The position numbers were made by a program, and so were the translations under genes. Below the pieces are notes generated by a model. The model was not told where the DNA came from. It saw nothing but the letters and a program-made list of their open reading frames with translations, and did no database searches. From Hymenobacter glacialis (GTDB lineage Bacteria > Bacteroidota > Bacteroidia > Cytophagales > Hymenobacteraceae): a stretch of DNA of 64,000 bases. Numbering within the stretch: position 1 is the first letter of the stretch; the number at the start of each line of letters is the position of its first letter. Location: contig NZ_MDZC01000010.1 of NCBI RefSeq assembly GCF_001816165.1, positions 62,001-126,000 of the forward strand, written 5' to 3'. Of this stretch, positions 26,657 to 35,611 are shown piece after piece.

Positions 26657-28753
26657 TTACGCGCTGCGGCCCACCACGGTGCCCAGCAGGGCCCCCAGTT
26701 CGTTGTCCAGCTCTTTGAGGCGTTTGATGTCGCCCAGAATTTCAAACATCTCGGCGTCTTCCAGCGGGTGGCGCAGCTTTTCGAGGCAAATGTCCAGCTC
26801 GCGCTGCACGTGCACCTTGTTGAGGCGCAGCACGGCGTTGTCGCAGGCCAGCTTGGGCAGGTCCACTTCGTTGAAAACGTAGATTTCCTTGTTGCGCCAG
26901 TTCGGGCTGATTTCGTAGCGTTCGGTGGCCAGGTCCGTGATGAGGCTGCGGATGTCGGCGCGCTCGTTCTGGGCCAGCAGGCGGGCGTCGGGGAAGCGGC
27001 CGGCCAGCAGCTCCTGCCGGCAAATTTCCCACATCTCGGCAAAAAGCGGCACCGTGAGCGGGGTTTCGCCCAGCTCCCCCAGCAGGTAGGCCGCCACGCT
27101 GGTTTCGGCTTCCACCTCGCGGCCGGCGTAGAGCACCAGCAGGCGCAATACCTCGCGCTCGCAGAGCTTGAGCACGTCGGTCTGGTCGTCCTCTTCCTCG
27201 GCGGCGGCCTTGGCTGGTTGGTAGGAAATGCCTGCGCCCAGGATTTCTACGGTGGCTTCCTGGCCGCCGTACATCAGCATTTCGGCCTCTTCTTCGTCGG
27301 AAAGCGGGCGGCTGGCGGGGGCGGGCCGGCTGCCGGAATTAGGTTGATAGCCGGTATTGGCGCTGCCCGCGCCCTGGCCGTAGTTGCCGGCATTGCCACC
27401 GGAGCTGCCGCCGGCCGCCTTGGAGGGCGATTTTACCAGCTTGTTGTATTCGGTAATGAGCACCTGCTCGTCGATGCCGAACGTGGCCGAAGTCTGTTGC
27501 AAAAAAACCTGCCGCTTGATGGCGTCGGGCACTTTGGCAATGCTGTGCAGCACGTCGCGAATGGCTTCGGCCTTCTTCACCGGGTCGTTGCTGGCCTCGC
27601 GGGCCACCAGCGTGGTTTTGAAGGAAATAAAGTCCTGGCTCTTGGTTTCGATGTACTCCGTGAAGCGCTGGTCGCCCACTTTGCGGATGTAACTGTCGGG
27701 GTCGTCGCCGTCGGGAAAGAGCACCACGCGCACGTTCAGGCCGCCTTCGAGGATCAGGTCGGTGCCGCGCAGGGAGGCCTTGATGCCGGCGGCGTCGCCG
27801 TCGTAGAGCACCGTCACGTTGTCGGAATAGCGCTTGATGAGCCGAATCTGCCCCTCGGTGAGCGAGGTACCCGACGAGGCCACCACGTTTTTGATGCCGC
27901 CCTGATACAGGCTCAGCACGTCGAGGTAGCCTTCCACGAGGTAGCACACCTCCTGCGTCCGAATGGCCTGCCGCGCCTGAAACAGGCCGTAGAGCACATC
28001 CGACTTGTGGTAAATCTCCGACTCCGGCGAGTTGAGGTACTTCGCCATCTTGTCGTCGCGCTTCAGGGTGCGCGCCCCGAAGCCCACCACCCGGCCGCTG
28101 ATGTTGTGAATGGGAAACATCACGCGGCCCCGGAACCGGTCGTAGCGCCGGCCGGTGTCGTGGCCCTGGTCGTCGGTTTTGATGACCGTGAGGCCGGTTT
28201 TTTCGAGGTATTTCTTGTCGTAGCCGCCGGTTTCGGCCGCCTTCAGCAGGTCGTCCCAGCTATCCAGGGAGTAGCCCAGCTCAAACTGCTGGATGGTGGC
28301 CAGGTTCAGGCCCCGTTCCTTGAGGTAGCCGTAGCCGATGCTCATGCCCTCCTCGGAGTTGAGCAGCAGACGGTGGAAGTGGTTTTTGGCCCAGTCGGAA
28401 ACGATGAACTGCGAGTCCCGCTCGTTCTGCTCCAGCTGCTGCTGAGGCGTTTTTTCTTCCTCCTGAATCTCAATGGCGTATTTCTTGGCCAAGTATTTCA
28501 GGGCCTCCACGTAGCTGGTGCCCTCCACGTCCATCACAAACTGCACCACGCCGCCGGCCTTGCCGCAGCCGAAACACTTGTACAGGCTTTTGGCCGGATT
28601 GACGGAAAAGGACGGGGATTTTTCGTTGTGGAACGGGCACGGCGCCCACATATTCTGGCCTTTGCGCTTGAGCTGCACGAAGTCGCCGACTACCTCCACG
28701 ATGTCGGCGGTTTGGATGATGTGGTCTACTAGTTCTTTGGGAATGCGGGCCAT
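26657..28753 (-). CDS. dnaG: DNA primase
   Basis: A 698-residue replication enzyme that makes RNA primers for Okazaki fragments with the replicative helicase. The CHC2 zinc finger has C39, H42, C60 and C63. The RNA polymerase core has TOPRIM sequence (YLVEGYLDVLSLYQGG and VTVLYDGDAAGIKA). A glycine-, asparagine- and serine-rich linker (SSGGNAGNYGQGAGSANTG) leads to the helicase-interacting C-terminal domain. I place the start at ATG 28753 (MARIPKELVDHI). The frame stays open further upstream only because it reads through a long inverted repeat, and that part has no family resemblance. It is divergent from leuS. Confidence 0.95.
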   Translation of the reverse strand: MARIPKELVDHIIQTADIVEVVGDFVQLKRKGQNMWAPCPFHNEKSPSFSVNPAKSLYKCFGCGKAGGVVQFVMDVEGTSYVEALKYLAKKYAIEIQEEEKTPQQQLEQNERDSQFIVSDWAKNHFHRLLLNSEEGMSIGYGYLKERGLNLATIQQFELGYSLDSWDDLLKAAETGGYDKKYLEKTGLTVIKTDDQGHDTGRRYDRFRGRVMFPIHNISGRVVGFGARTLKRDDKMAKYLNSPESEIYHKSDVLYGLFQARQAIRTQEVCYLVEGYLDVLSLYQGGIKNVVASSGTSLTEGQIRLIKRYSDNVTVLYDGDAAGIKASLRGTDLILEGGLNVRVVLFPDGDDPDSYIRKVGDQRFTEYIETKSQDFISFKTTLVAREASNDPVKKAEAIRDVLHSIAKVPDAIKRQVFLQQTSATFGIDEQVLITEYNKLVKSPSKAAGGSSGGNAGNYGQGAGSANTGYQPNSGSRPAPASRPLSDEEEAEMLMYGGQEATVEILGAGISYQPAKAAAEEEDDQTDVLKLCEREVLRLLVLYAGREVEAETSVAAYLLGELGETPLTVPLFAEMWEICRQELLAGRFPDARLLAQNERADIRSLITDLATERYEISPNWRNKEIYVFNEVDLPKLACDNAVLRLNKVHVQRELDICLEKLRHPLEDAEMFEILGDIKRLKELDNELGALLGTVVGRSA

Positions 28754-28776
28754 CTGGGGGCGGGAATGAAGCTTCT

Positions 28777-28946
28777 GGCGGCATCGTTCGCGTGTCAACC
28801 TCACCCCCTGACCCCCTCTCCAAAAAAGAGGGGGCACCGGCTCGTGAGGATAACTGCACGTGTGGACTGGTTGGGAGCAAGTCCGGTGCCCCCTCTTTTT
28901 TGGAGAGGGGGTCAGGGGGTGAGGTTGACACGCGAACAGTGCCGCC
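28777..28946. repeat. Very long inverted repeat between dnaG and leuS
   Basis: Arms 28787-28840 and 28883-28936 are 54-base perfect reverse complements. With two mismatches they extend to 64 bases each (28777-28840 and 28883-28946). The loop is 42 bases. Each arm contains CTCACCCCCTGACCCCCTC and CAAAAAAGAGGGGG. This C/G-rich core occurs as an interspersed repeat in many bacterial genomes, as far as I recall. Confidence 0.9.
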
Positions 28947-28979
28947 ACAACAAATTTCGCCCTACTTTCTCCTGCGTCC

Positions 28980-28987
28980 TACCTTTG
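28980..28987 (+). promoter_or_regulatory. -7 promoter element (TACCTTTG) for leuS
   Basis: An exact TAnnTTTG, 22 bases before the leuS ATG at 29010 and just outside the long inverted repeat. A TTG at -33 is not seen. Confidence 0.5.
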
Positions 28988-29009
28988 CCCGGAATAAACT
29001 CCGCGCAAG

Positions 29010-31961
29010 ATGCCCGCATACCGTCCCGAAGAAATTGAAAAGAAGTGGCAGGCCCACTGGAAAGCGCACAGCACGTTCCAGGCCCGCAACCACTCCGAGA
29101 AGCCGAAGTACTACGTGCTCGATATGTTTCCATACCCGTCTGGCGCGGGGCTGCACGTAGGGCACCCGCTGGGCTACATTGCCTCCGATATCGTGACGCG
29201 CTTCAAGCGCCTGCAGGGCTTTAATGTGCTGCATCCCATGGGGTTCGACTCGTTTGGCCTGCCCGCCGAGCAGTACGCCATCCAGACCGGCCAGCACCCG
29301 GCTCTGACCACCGACCAGAACATTGAAACCTACATCAAGCAGCTCAGCAGCCTGGGCTTTAGCTACGACTGGAGCCGCGAAATCCGCACCTCCGACGCCA
29401 GCTACTACAAGTGGACGCAGTGGATTTTCCTCAAGCTGTTCAACTCTTGGTACAACCTCGACACCAACAAAGCTGAACCGCTGACGGCGCTGACGGCCCG
29501 CTTTGCCGAGCGCGGCAGCGAGGGCATTCGCGCGGCTGGCGACGAGGCCGACCGCCTCAGCTTCTCGGCCGGGCAGTGGCAGCTCTTCAACGAGCACCAG
29601 AAGCTAGCGGCGGTGCACTCCTACCGCCTGGCCTACCAGCAGGACACCTACGTGAACTGGTGCCCCGGCCTGGGCACGGTGCTCAGCAACGACGAGGTGA
29701 AGGACGGCCTGAGCGAGCGCGGCGGCTACCCCGTTGAACGCCGCCTCATGCCCCAGTGGAACCTGCGCATCACCGCCTACGCCGACCGCCTCCTGCAGGG
29801 CCTCGACACCCTGGACTGGCCCGACGCGGTGAAGGAAATGCAGCGCAACTGGATAGGCCGCAGCATCGGGGCCGAAGTAACCTTCCCGGTGCAGGGCTCC
29901 GAAACCGCGCAAATCAAGGTGTACACCACGCGGGTAGACACCATTTACGGCGCCACGTTTCTGGTGCTAGCACCCGAGCACGAGCTGGTGGACCAGCTGA
30001 CCACGCCGGACCAGCGCGCCGCCGTGGACGAGTACATTGCCGCCACCAAGCGCCGCTCGGAGCGCGACCGCATGGCCGATACCAAAACCGTGTCGGGTGT
30101 ATTCACGGGCGCCTATGGCCTGAACCCGGTGAACAACGAGCCCGTGCAAATCTGGCTGGCCGACTACGTGCTGGCCGGCTACGGCACCGGCGCCGTGATG
30201 GCCGTGCCCAGCGGCGACCAGCGCGACTACCTGTTTGCCACGCACTTCGGCCTGCCCATTCCGGCCATTTCCGACGCCCAGCAGAACCTCGACCAGCAGG
30301 CCGACCCTACCAAGGAAGGCCGCTACATCAACTCGGGCATCATCAACGGCCTCACTTACAAGGAGGCCACGCAGAAGCTCATTGCCTACCTCGAAGAGAA
30401 AGGATTGGGCCGCGGCAAGGTAAATTTCCGTTTGCGCGATTCTATTTTTGGCCGCCAACGCTACTGGGGCGAGCCCATTCCTATTTACTACAAGGACGGC
30501 ACCGCGTATGGCATTGCCGAAAGCGACCTACCGCTGGTGCTCCCCGAAATCAACGAGTACAAGCCCACCGAGACCGGCGAGCCACCCCTGGGCCGCGCCC
30601 AAAACTGGCTCTACCGCGACCAGTACCCCTACGAGCTGAGCACCATGCCCGGCTGGGCGGGCTCGTCGTGGTACTACCTGCGCTACATGGACCCCACCAA
30701 CGAAGCCCGCTTCGTGAGCGAAGAAGCCGAGCAGTACTGGGGCAACGTGGACCTCTACATGGGCGGTGCCGAGCACGCCACCGGCCACTTGCTATATGCG
30801 CGTTTCTGGTACCTGTTTCTGAAGGATTTGGGCCTCGTCAGCAGCAACGAGCCGTTTCAGAAACTGATTAATCAGGGGATGATTCTGGGGCGGTCGAATT
30901 TCTTGTATTTCCTGAATGTGATATGGAGCACTTCCCTTGGGGATGAGGATGCTACTAAAGTACCTACACCCCTTATTTACATATCCAAACCATTGCTTGA
31001 CCGTTTTCTTGCCGGAAAACAAACGAATGAGGATGAAGAATTAGTCAAATCAGGTATTAAAACTGCAACCGCATCTTGGAGCAAAAAGCATAACCGAGAC
31101 TACTATCCTGGCGCCATAAGTTATGAGCATTCGTTTGCTGCTCACGTAGATGTAAACATTGTTAATGATGATATTCTAGACGTTGAAGCAGCCAGAAAAT
31201 GGCGTCCCGATTTTGAAGACGCAGTCTTTATTACCGAACCTAACGGTAAATACGTTTGCGGCACTGAAGTAGAGAAAATGTCGAAGTCAAAGCACAACGT
31301 TGTTAATCCCGACGTTCTAATTAGCAAATACGGTGCTGACGCCCTGCGCCTTTACGAGATGTTCCTCGGTCCGTTGGAGCAGTACAAGCCCTGGAACACC
31401 AACGGAATCAGCGGCGTGGGCAGCTTCCTCAAGAAGTTCTGGCGCCTCTTCCACCCCGAGGACGGCGACCTGGCCGTAACCGACGATACCCCTACGCCCG
31501 CCGAGCTGAAAGCCCTGCACAAAGCCATTCAGAAGGCGAAGGAGGACGTTGAGAAGTTCAGCTTCAATACTTCCGTCAGCCTGTTCATGATTACCGTGAA
31601 CGAGCTCACGGCCCTCAAATGCCACAAGCGCGCCATTCTGGAGCCGCTGGTGCTGCTGGTGAGCCCGTTTGCGCCGCACCTGGCCGAGGAGCTGTGGCAG
31701 GAGCTGGGCCACAAGGCCGGCAGCGTGAGTAGCGCCCGCTACCCGGAGTTCCGCGAGGAATACCTGGTGGAAGACACCGTGACCTACCCGCTGGCCATCA
31801 ATGGCAAGGTGCGCGACCAAATGCAGTTCGCCGCTGCCGCCACCGCTGCCGAGATTGAAACCGCCGTGCTGGCCTCGGATTTCCTGGCCCGGTTCGGCGA
31901 AGGGAAGTCGGCCAAAAAGGTAATTGTGGTGCCCGGCCGCATGGTAAACGTGGTGGTGTAA
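29010..31961 (+). CDS. leuS: Leucyl-tRNA synthetase with an AT-rich inserted segment
   Basis: A 983-residue class I synthetase that charges tRNA-Leu. It has the HIGH-type motif HVGH (49-52), the CP1 editing domain (about 240-440), the KMSKS motif KMSKS (756-760) and the anticodon-binding C-terminal domain. The segment coded by about 30893-31340 is unlike the rest: two 60-base lines I counted there are 42% and 37% G+C, against roughly two thirds in neighbouring genes. It adds roughly 50 residues beyond what I remember of other Bacteroidetes LeuS proteins (FLYFLNVIWSTSLGDEDATK onward). The frame stays open, so the gene is probably functional. A strong terminator follows. Confidence 0.95.
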   Translation: MPAYRPEEIEKKWQAHWKAHSTFQARNHSEKPKYYVLDMFPYPSGAGLHVGHPLGYIASDIVTRFKRLQGFNVLHPMGFDSFGLPAEQYAIQTGQHPALTTDQNIETYIKQLSSLGFSYDWSREIRTSDASYYKWTQWIFLKLFNSWYNLDTNKAEPLTALTARFAERGSEGIRAAGDEADRLSFSAGQWQLFNEHQKLAAVHSYRLAYQQDTYVNWCPGLGTVLSNDEVKDGLSERGGYPVERRLMPQWNLRITAYADRLLQGLDTLDWPDAVKEMQRNWIGRSIGAEVTFPVQGSETAQIKVYTTRVDTIYGATFLVLAPEHELVDQLTTPDQRAAVDEYIAATKRRSERDRMADTKTVSGVFTGAYGLNPVNNEPVQIWLADYVLAGYGTGAVMAVPSGDQRDYLFATHFGLPIPAISDAQQNLDQQADPTKEGRYINSGIINGLTYKEATQKLIAYLEEKGLGRGKVNFRLRDSIFGRQRYWGEPIPIYYKDGTAYGIAESDLPLVLPEINEYKPTETGEPPLGRAQNWLYRDQYPYELSTMPGWAGSSWYYLRYMDPTNEARFVSEEAEQYWGNVDLYMGGAEHATGHLLYARFWYLFLKDLGLVSSNEPFQKLINQGMILGRSNFLYFLNVIWSTSLGDEDATKVPTPLIYISKPLLDRFLAGKQTNEDEELVKSGIKTATASWSKKHNRDYYPGAISYEHSFAAHVDVNIVNDDILDVEAARKWRPDFEDAVFITEPNGKYVCGTEVEKMSKSKHNVVNPDVLISKYGADALRLYEMFLGPLEQYKPWNTNGISGVGSFLKKFWRLFHPEDGDLAVTDDTPTPAELKALHKAIQKAKEDVEKFSFNTSVSLFMITVNELTALKCHKRAILEPLVLLVSPFAPHLAEELWQELGHKAGSVSSARYPEFREEYLVEDTVTYPLAINGKVRDQMQFAAAATAAEIETAVLASDFLARFGEGKSAKKVIVVPGRMVNVVV

Positions 31962-31988
31962 TGACATCTGATTGACTGACACGAAAAA

Positions 31989-32019
31989 GGCCCGCTACGA
32001 TGGTAGCGGGCCTTTTTTT
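31989..32019 (+). terminator. Rho-independent terminator after leuS
   Basis: Stem GGCCCGCTAC at 31989-31998 pairs exactly with 32003-32012 across a 4-base loop. Seven T residues follow (32013-32019). It lies 27 bases after the leuS stop codon. Confidence 0.92.
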
Positions 32020-32040
32020 CACATCTTCCCCAATCCTTCT

Positions 32041-32125
32041 GTCATGCTGAGCGCAGCGAAGTATCCTATCAAGCCCCAACGATTCGTTCGTCAGTAATAG
32101 GATGCTTCGCTGCGCTCAGCATGAC
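32041..32125. repeat. Dispersed hairpin repeat, copy 2 (after leuS)
   Basis: Arms 32041-32069 and 32097-32125 pair with a single mismatch. The core is GTCATGCTGAGCGCAGCGAA. It follows the leuS terminator. Confidence 0.88.
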
Positions 32126-32181
32126 AGAATAAACAAGCGCACCGTTGCCTAATCGCACTCCCGAATAGAAAGTACACCATC

Positions 32182-32210
32182 GCCTCACATTGCTGCCCCA
32201 AATGTGAGGC
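32182..32210 (+). promoter_or_regulatory. Short inverted repeat upstream of the M14 peptidase gene
   Basis: GCCTCACATT (32182-32191) is the exact inverse of AATGTGAGGC (32201-32210), with a 9-base loop and no T run. It lies about 95 bases before the start codon and could be an operator or an RNA hairpin. Confidence 0.35.
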
Positions 32211-32302
32211 TCACACAGGCAGCGCCCACAACCTCGCGTCGCTAATGCATCTTTGCTTCGGGCAAGTCGTTTTTGTCCTCGCAATTCTTGTCTTTTTACC
32301 CT

Positions 32303-34909
32303 ATGATGCTTCGAAGCCTACTTTCTCATTCTCCTGTCATTGCGCGGGCTGCTGGCCGTTGCCTGGCGTTGGGGGCACTGCTGGTACTGCCATTCACCGG
32401 CTCCGCTCAGAATGCTGCCGCCCAAGGGCCCCTGCTCACGCCCACGCAGTTTCTGGGCTATAAACTGGGCACGCAGTTCACCACCCACGCCGAGATTTTG
32501 CGCTACGTAGACCACGTGGTGGCCCACACGCCCGGCCGCATGAAGCTGGTGCCCTACGGCAAAACCTACGAGAACCGCCCCCTGGAAGTGGTGCAGATTG
32601 CCAGCGCCGAGACCTTCGGCCGGCTCGATGACGTGCGCCACAACAACCTGAAGCTAGCCGGTCTGGAAGCCGGCACCGGGCAGCGCCAGCAGCCAGCCGT
32701 GTGCTGGCTGAGCTACAACGTGCACGGCAACGAGGCCGTGAGCTCCGAAGCCGTGATGCAGGTACTCTACGACCTGGCCAACCCCCAGGACCAGCAGATG
32801 CAGGACTGGCTGAAAAACACCGTGGTCATCGTAGACCCCTGCGTGAACCCCGACGGCCGCGACCGCTACACCAACTGGTACAACCGCGTGCGCAACCGCG
32901 GCGTGAACGCCAACCCCGACTCCTGGGAGCACCACGAGCCCTGGCCCGGCGGCCGCTTCAACCACTATTATTTCGACCTGAACCGCGACTGGGCCTGGCA
33001 AACCCAGGTGGAATCCAAAAGTCGCATTGCCCTCTACAACCAGTGGCTGCCGGCCGTGCACGCCGACTTCCACGAGATGGGGCCGAACAACACCTACTAC
33101 TTCTCCCCCGCCGCCAAGCCCTACCACGCCGACATCACGCCCTGGCAACGCAAGTTTCAGGACGTGCTGGGCGAGTACAACAAGGTGGCTTTCGACAAGA
33201 ACAACTGGCTGTACTTCACCCGCGAGACCTACGACCTGTTTGCCCCTACCTACGGCGACACCTGGCCGACCTTCAACGGGGCCATTGGCATGACGTATGA
33301 GCAGGGCGGCGGCGGCCCGGCCGGCGTGGCCTACGCCCGCCTCGACGGCGACACCCTGACCCTGGACCAGCGCATTGCCCACCACCACGCCGCCAGCCGC
33401 GCCACCATTCAGGCCACCGCCGAACGCCACGACGACCTGCTGCGCGAGTTTGAAACCTACTTTACCACGGCCCGCACCAGGCCCCAGGGCGAGTACAAGT
33501 CCTACGTGCTCTCGGCCGGCAACGACCCCGGCCAGTTGCGCGCCCTCACGCAGTACCTGGAGCGCAACCAAATCAGCTACGGCTTTGCCGACAAGCGCAC
33601 CCGCACCAAGGGCTACAACTACATTTCCGGAAAAAACGAAACGGTCGAAATCCAGCCCCGCGACGTGGTGGTGAGCATGTACCAGCCCAAGTCGACGCTG
33701 GTGAAGGTGCTGTTTGAGCCCCGCCCCCAGCTGGAAGATTCGCTCACCTACGACATCACGTCCTGGGCCTTGCCCTACGCGTTTGGCATGAAAGCCTACG
33801 CCCTCCCCGGCCGTTTAAGCGCTACGGCCCCGGCTCCCACCACGGCCATGGTACGCGGTAGCGCCGCCGCCACGGAGCGTCCCTACGCCTACCTGGCCCC
33901 CTGGAACACCATTCAGGACATGCGCTTTCTGAGCCGCCTGCTGCAGCAAAAAGTGAAGGTGCGTTATGCCGAAAAGGAGTTTGAATCGGAAGGCCAGAAA
34001 TACGCACCCGGCACGCTGGTTATCACGCGCACCGGCAACGAGGCCATGGGCACGCGCTTCGACCAGCTGGTACGAGCGCAGGCCGATTCGGCCGGCACGG
34101 TGGTGACGGCCGTGAAATCTGGCTTTTCCACCACGGGCCGCGACCTGGGCTCCGGCACGGTGCACTTTGTGCAGCAACCCAAAGTAGCCGTGTTGGCAGG
34201 GCCCGGCGTCGACGCCACGGCCTTTGGCGAGGTGTGGCACTTTTTTGAGCAGCAGCTGGGCTACCCCGTCACGGTGCTGGGCACCGACTACCTCAGTCGT
34301 GTCCCTCTGCAGAAATACGACGTGCTGGTGCTGCCCAACGGCAACTACACCGATATTTACAACGACCGCAGCCTCGAAGGCCTGAAAGCCTGGGTGCGCG
34401 GCGGCGGCAAGCTCATTGCCATGGAAGGTGCCTCCCGGTTCCTGGCCAACAAAAAAGACTTCCTGCTCAAAACCAAAGTCGCTGATTCCGTCGCCATCAA
34501 AAAAGATGCAAAGGCCAATCCCTACAAGCTGCTGCGCCGCTACGGCGACTCCGACCGTGAGGAAGCCGGCGATGTGGTACAGGGCAGCGTGTACCGCGTG
34601 CAGCTCGACAATACCCACCCGCTGGCCTTTGGCTACGGCAGCACCTATTTCGCCCTGGTGCGCACCCCGCTCAACTACCAGTTTCTAGGCAAGGGCGGCT
34701 GGAACGTGGGCGTTATCAAGAAAGACAGCTACTCGGCCGGTTTCATCGGGGCCAAAGCCCGCAAAGAGCTGACCGATACGTTTGTGGTGGGCACTCAAGA
34801 AATGGGCCGCGGCCAGGTGGTATACCTGGGCGATAACCCACTGTTCCGGGCCTTCTGGCAAGGCGGCAAAATGCTCTTCGGCAACGCATTATTTTTGGTA
34901 GGGCAGTAA
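32303..34909 (+). CDS. Secreted M14 family zinc carboxypeptidase-like protein
   Basis: An 868-residue exported protein. A signal peptide ends near GSAQ (about 36). The M14 peptidase domain follows, with the zinc ligands H141 and E144 in NVHGNEAVSSEA, DPCVNPDGRDRYTNWYN, and a later histidine in HADFHEMGPNNTYYF. The large C-terminal part (about 600-868) resembles a glutamine amidotransferase-like fold (VLAGPGVDATAFGEVWHF, VLVLPNG, then GGGKLIAMEGASRFLANK). Such M14 proteins with a C-terminal GATase-like domain are common in Bacteroidetes and are annotated as zinc carboxypeptidases. No type IX sorting domain is visible. ATG at 32303 and at 32306 are equivalent choices. Confidence 0.88.
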   Translation: MMLRSLLSHSPVIARAAGRCLALGALLVLPFTGSAQNAAAQGPLLTPTQFLGYKLGTQFTTHAEILRYVDHVVAHTPGRMKLVPYGKTYENRPLEVVQIASAETFGRLDDVRHNNLKLAGLEAGTGQRQQPAVCWLSYNVHGNEAVSSEAVMQVLYDLANPQDQQMQDWLKNTVVIVDPCVNPDGRDRYTNWYNRVRNRGVNANPDSWEHHEPWPGGRFNHYYFDLNRDWAWQTQVESKSRIALYNQWLPAVHADFHEMGPNNTYYFSPAAKPYHADITPWQRKFQDVLGEYNKVAFDKNNWLYFTRETYDLFAPTYGDTWPTFNGAIGMTYEQGGGGPAGVAYARLDGDTLTLDQRIAHHHAASRATIQATAERHDDLLREFETYFTTARTRPQGEYKSYVLSAGNDPGQLRALTQYLERNQISYGFADKRTRTKGYNYISGKNETVEIQPRDVVVSMYQPKSTLVKVLFEPRPQLEDSLTYDITSWALPYAFGMKAYALPGRLSATAPAPTTAMVRGSAAATERPYAYLAPWNTIQDMRFLSRLLQQKVKVRYAEKEFESEGQKYAPGTLVITRTGNEAMGTRFDQLVRAQADSAGTVVTAVKSGFSTTGRDLGSGTVHFVQQPKVAVLAGPGVDATAFGEVWHFFEQQLGYPVTVLGTDYLSRVPLQKYDVLVLPNGNYTDIYNDRSLEGLKAWVRGGGKLIAMEGASRFLANKKDFLLKTKVADSVAIKKDAKANPYKLLRRYGDSDREEAGDVVQGSVYRVQLDNTHPLAFGYGSTYFALVRTPLNYQFLGKGGWNVGVIKKDSYSAGFIGAKARKELTDTFVVGTQEMGRGQVVYLGDNPLFRAFWQGGKMLFGNALFLVGQ

Positions 34910-34960
34910 AGCTCAGCGAAGCTGACCACCAGAGGCGCACCGAAAGCCGACAACAAAAAT

Positions 34961-35051
34961 GGTCATGCTGAGCGCAGCCGAAGCGTTTCTACCGCAATAG
35001 TAACTAGATTACTTATGCAGTAGAGATGCTTCGGCTGCGCTCAGCATGACC
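34961..35051. repeat. Dispersed hairpin repeat, copy 3 (M14 peptidase / MmcQ)
   Basis: Arms 34961-34992 and 35020-35051 pair almost perfectly around a 27-base loop. The core is GTCATGCTGAGCGCAGCC. It sits between convergent genes, 52 bases after one stop and 9 bases from the other. Confidence 0.88.
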
Positions 35052-35060
35052 GTCTTTTTT

Positions 35061-35426
35061 TTATTCTATCCCAGTGCCCTCGCCTATCGCCTCACGGGCT
35101 GCTTTGGGCAGCGAGGCCCGCACCAGCGCGTACGAATGGTCAATCAGCTCGCGGAGCTGGGCCAGCGGAACACCGGTGCCAATGAGCACGGTGTTCCAGT
35201 GCTTTTTGCTCATGTGGTAGCCGGGCAGCACGTAGTCGTGGGCGTCGCGCAGTTCCAGCGCCCGCTCGGGGTCGCACTTGAGGTTGATGCTGCCGAAGGT
35301 ATCAATATCGGTGAGGGCAAACATTTTGCCGCCCACCTTAAACACGAGGACTTCGGGACCGAAAGGGGTTTCCTCGGTCACGCCCGCCTTGGCCAGGCAA
35401 TAATCGCGGAAATCCTCAATATTCAT
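35061..35426 (-). CDS. MmcQ/YjbR family protein
   Basis: A 121-residue protein of the MmcQ/YjbR family (CyaY-like fold, DNA-binding by structural inference). Family marks are MNIEDFRDYCLAKAGVTEE, the FKVGGKMFALTDID strand, SINLKCDPERALELRD and the C-terminal YHMSKKHWNTVLI motif. The function is unknown. The gene follows a 57-residue DUF6728-type gene after 11 bases, so they are likely one transcript. Confidence 0.92.
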   Translation of the reverse strand: MNIEDFRDYCLAKAGVTEETPFGPEVLVFKVGGKMFALTDIDTFGSINLKCDPERALELRDAHDYVLPGYHMSKKHWNTVLIGTGVPLAQLRELIDHSYALVRASLPKAAREAIGEGTGIE

Positions 35427-35437
35427 TAAATTCAGCG

Positions 35438-35611
35438 CTACACCACGTAGCGGAAAAACATCACGACCAGGCCCACCAGAAACATCGCCAAGCTGAGCTT
35501 ATTGATGAAGTGCATGGTCTTCATGTTGAAGTTGTTCTTGCGGTTGGCGTCCTTGCCGCGGAAGTAATAACCGAGGACCGGACCGAAATTAAAGAGGTTC
35601 TTACCGTTCAT
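35438..35611 (-). CDS. Small membrane protein, DUF6728-like
   Basis: A 57-residue protein, too short for most gene finders. Its translation starts MNGKNLFNFGPVLGYYF, continues RGKDANRKNNFNMKTMHFIN and ends in a hydrophobic helix (KLSLAMFLVGLVVMFFRYVV). The pattern YFxxKDxNRK, then MHxIN, then one membrane segment is what I remember of the DUF6728 family in Bacteroidetes. The start is ATG at 35611 and the stop is TAG. The function is unknown. It lies 11 bases upstream of the MmcQ-like gene. Confidence 0.8.
   Translation of the reverse strand: MNGKNLFNFGPVLGYYFRGKDANRKNNFNMKTMHFINKLSLAMFLVGLVVMFFRYVV

Noticed and set aside
26768..28732. A 654-residue open frame on the plus strand opposite dnaG
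   Set aside because: It is a shadow of high G+C codon use on the other strand. dnaG carries all expected motifs in its own frame.
28754..28948. A longer dnaG N-terminus
   Set aside because: The extra 65 codons translate the long inverted repeat and have no match to primase. The CHC2 zinc finger is correctly placed from ATG 28753.
30893..31340. leuS as a broken gene or as two genes
   Set aside because: The reading frame is continuous from HIGH to KMSKS and on to the C-terminal domain. I found no stop or frameshift.
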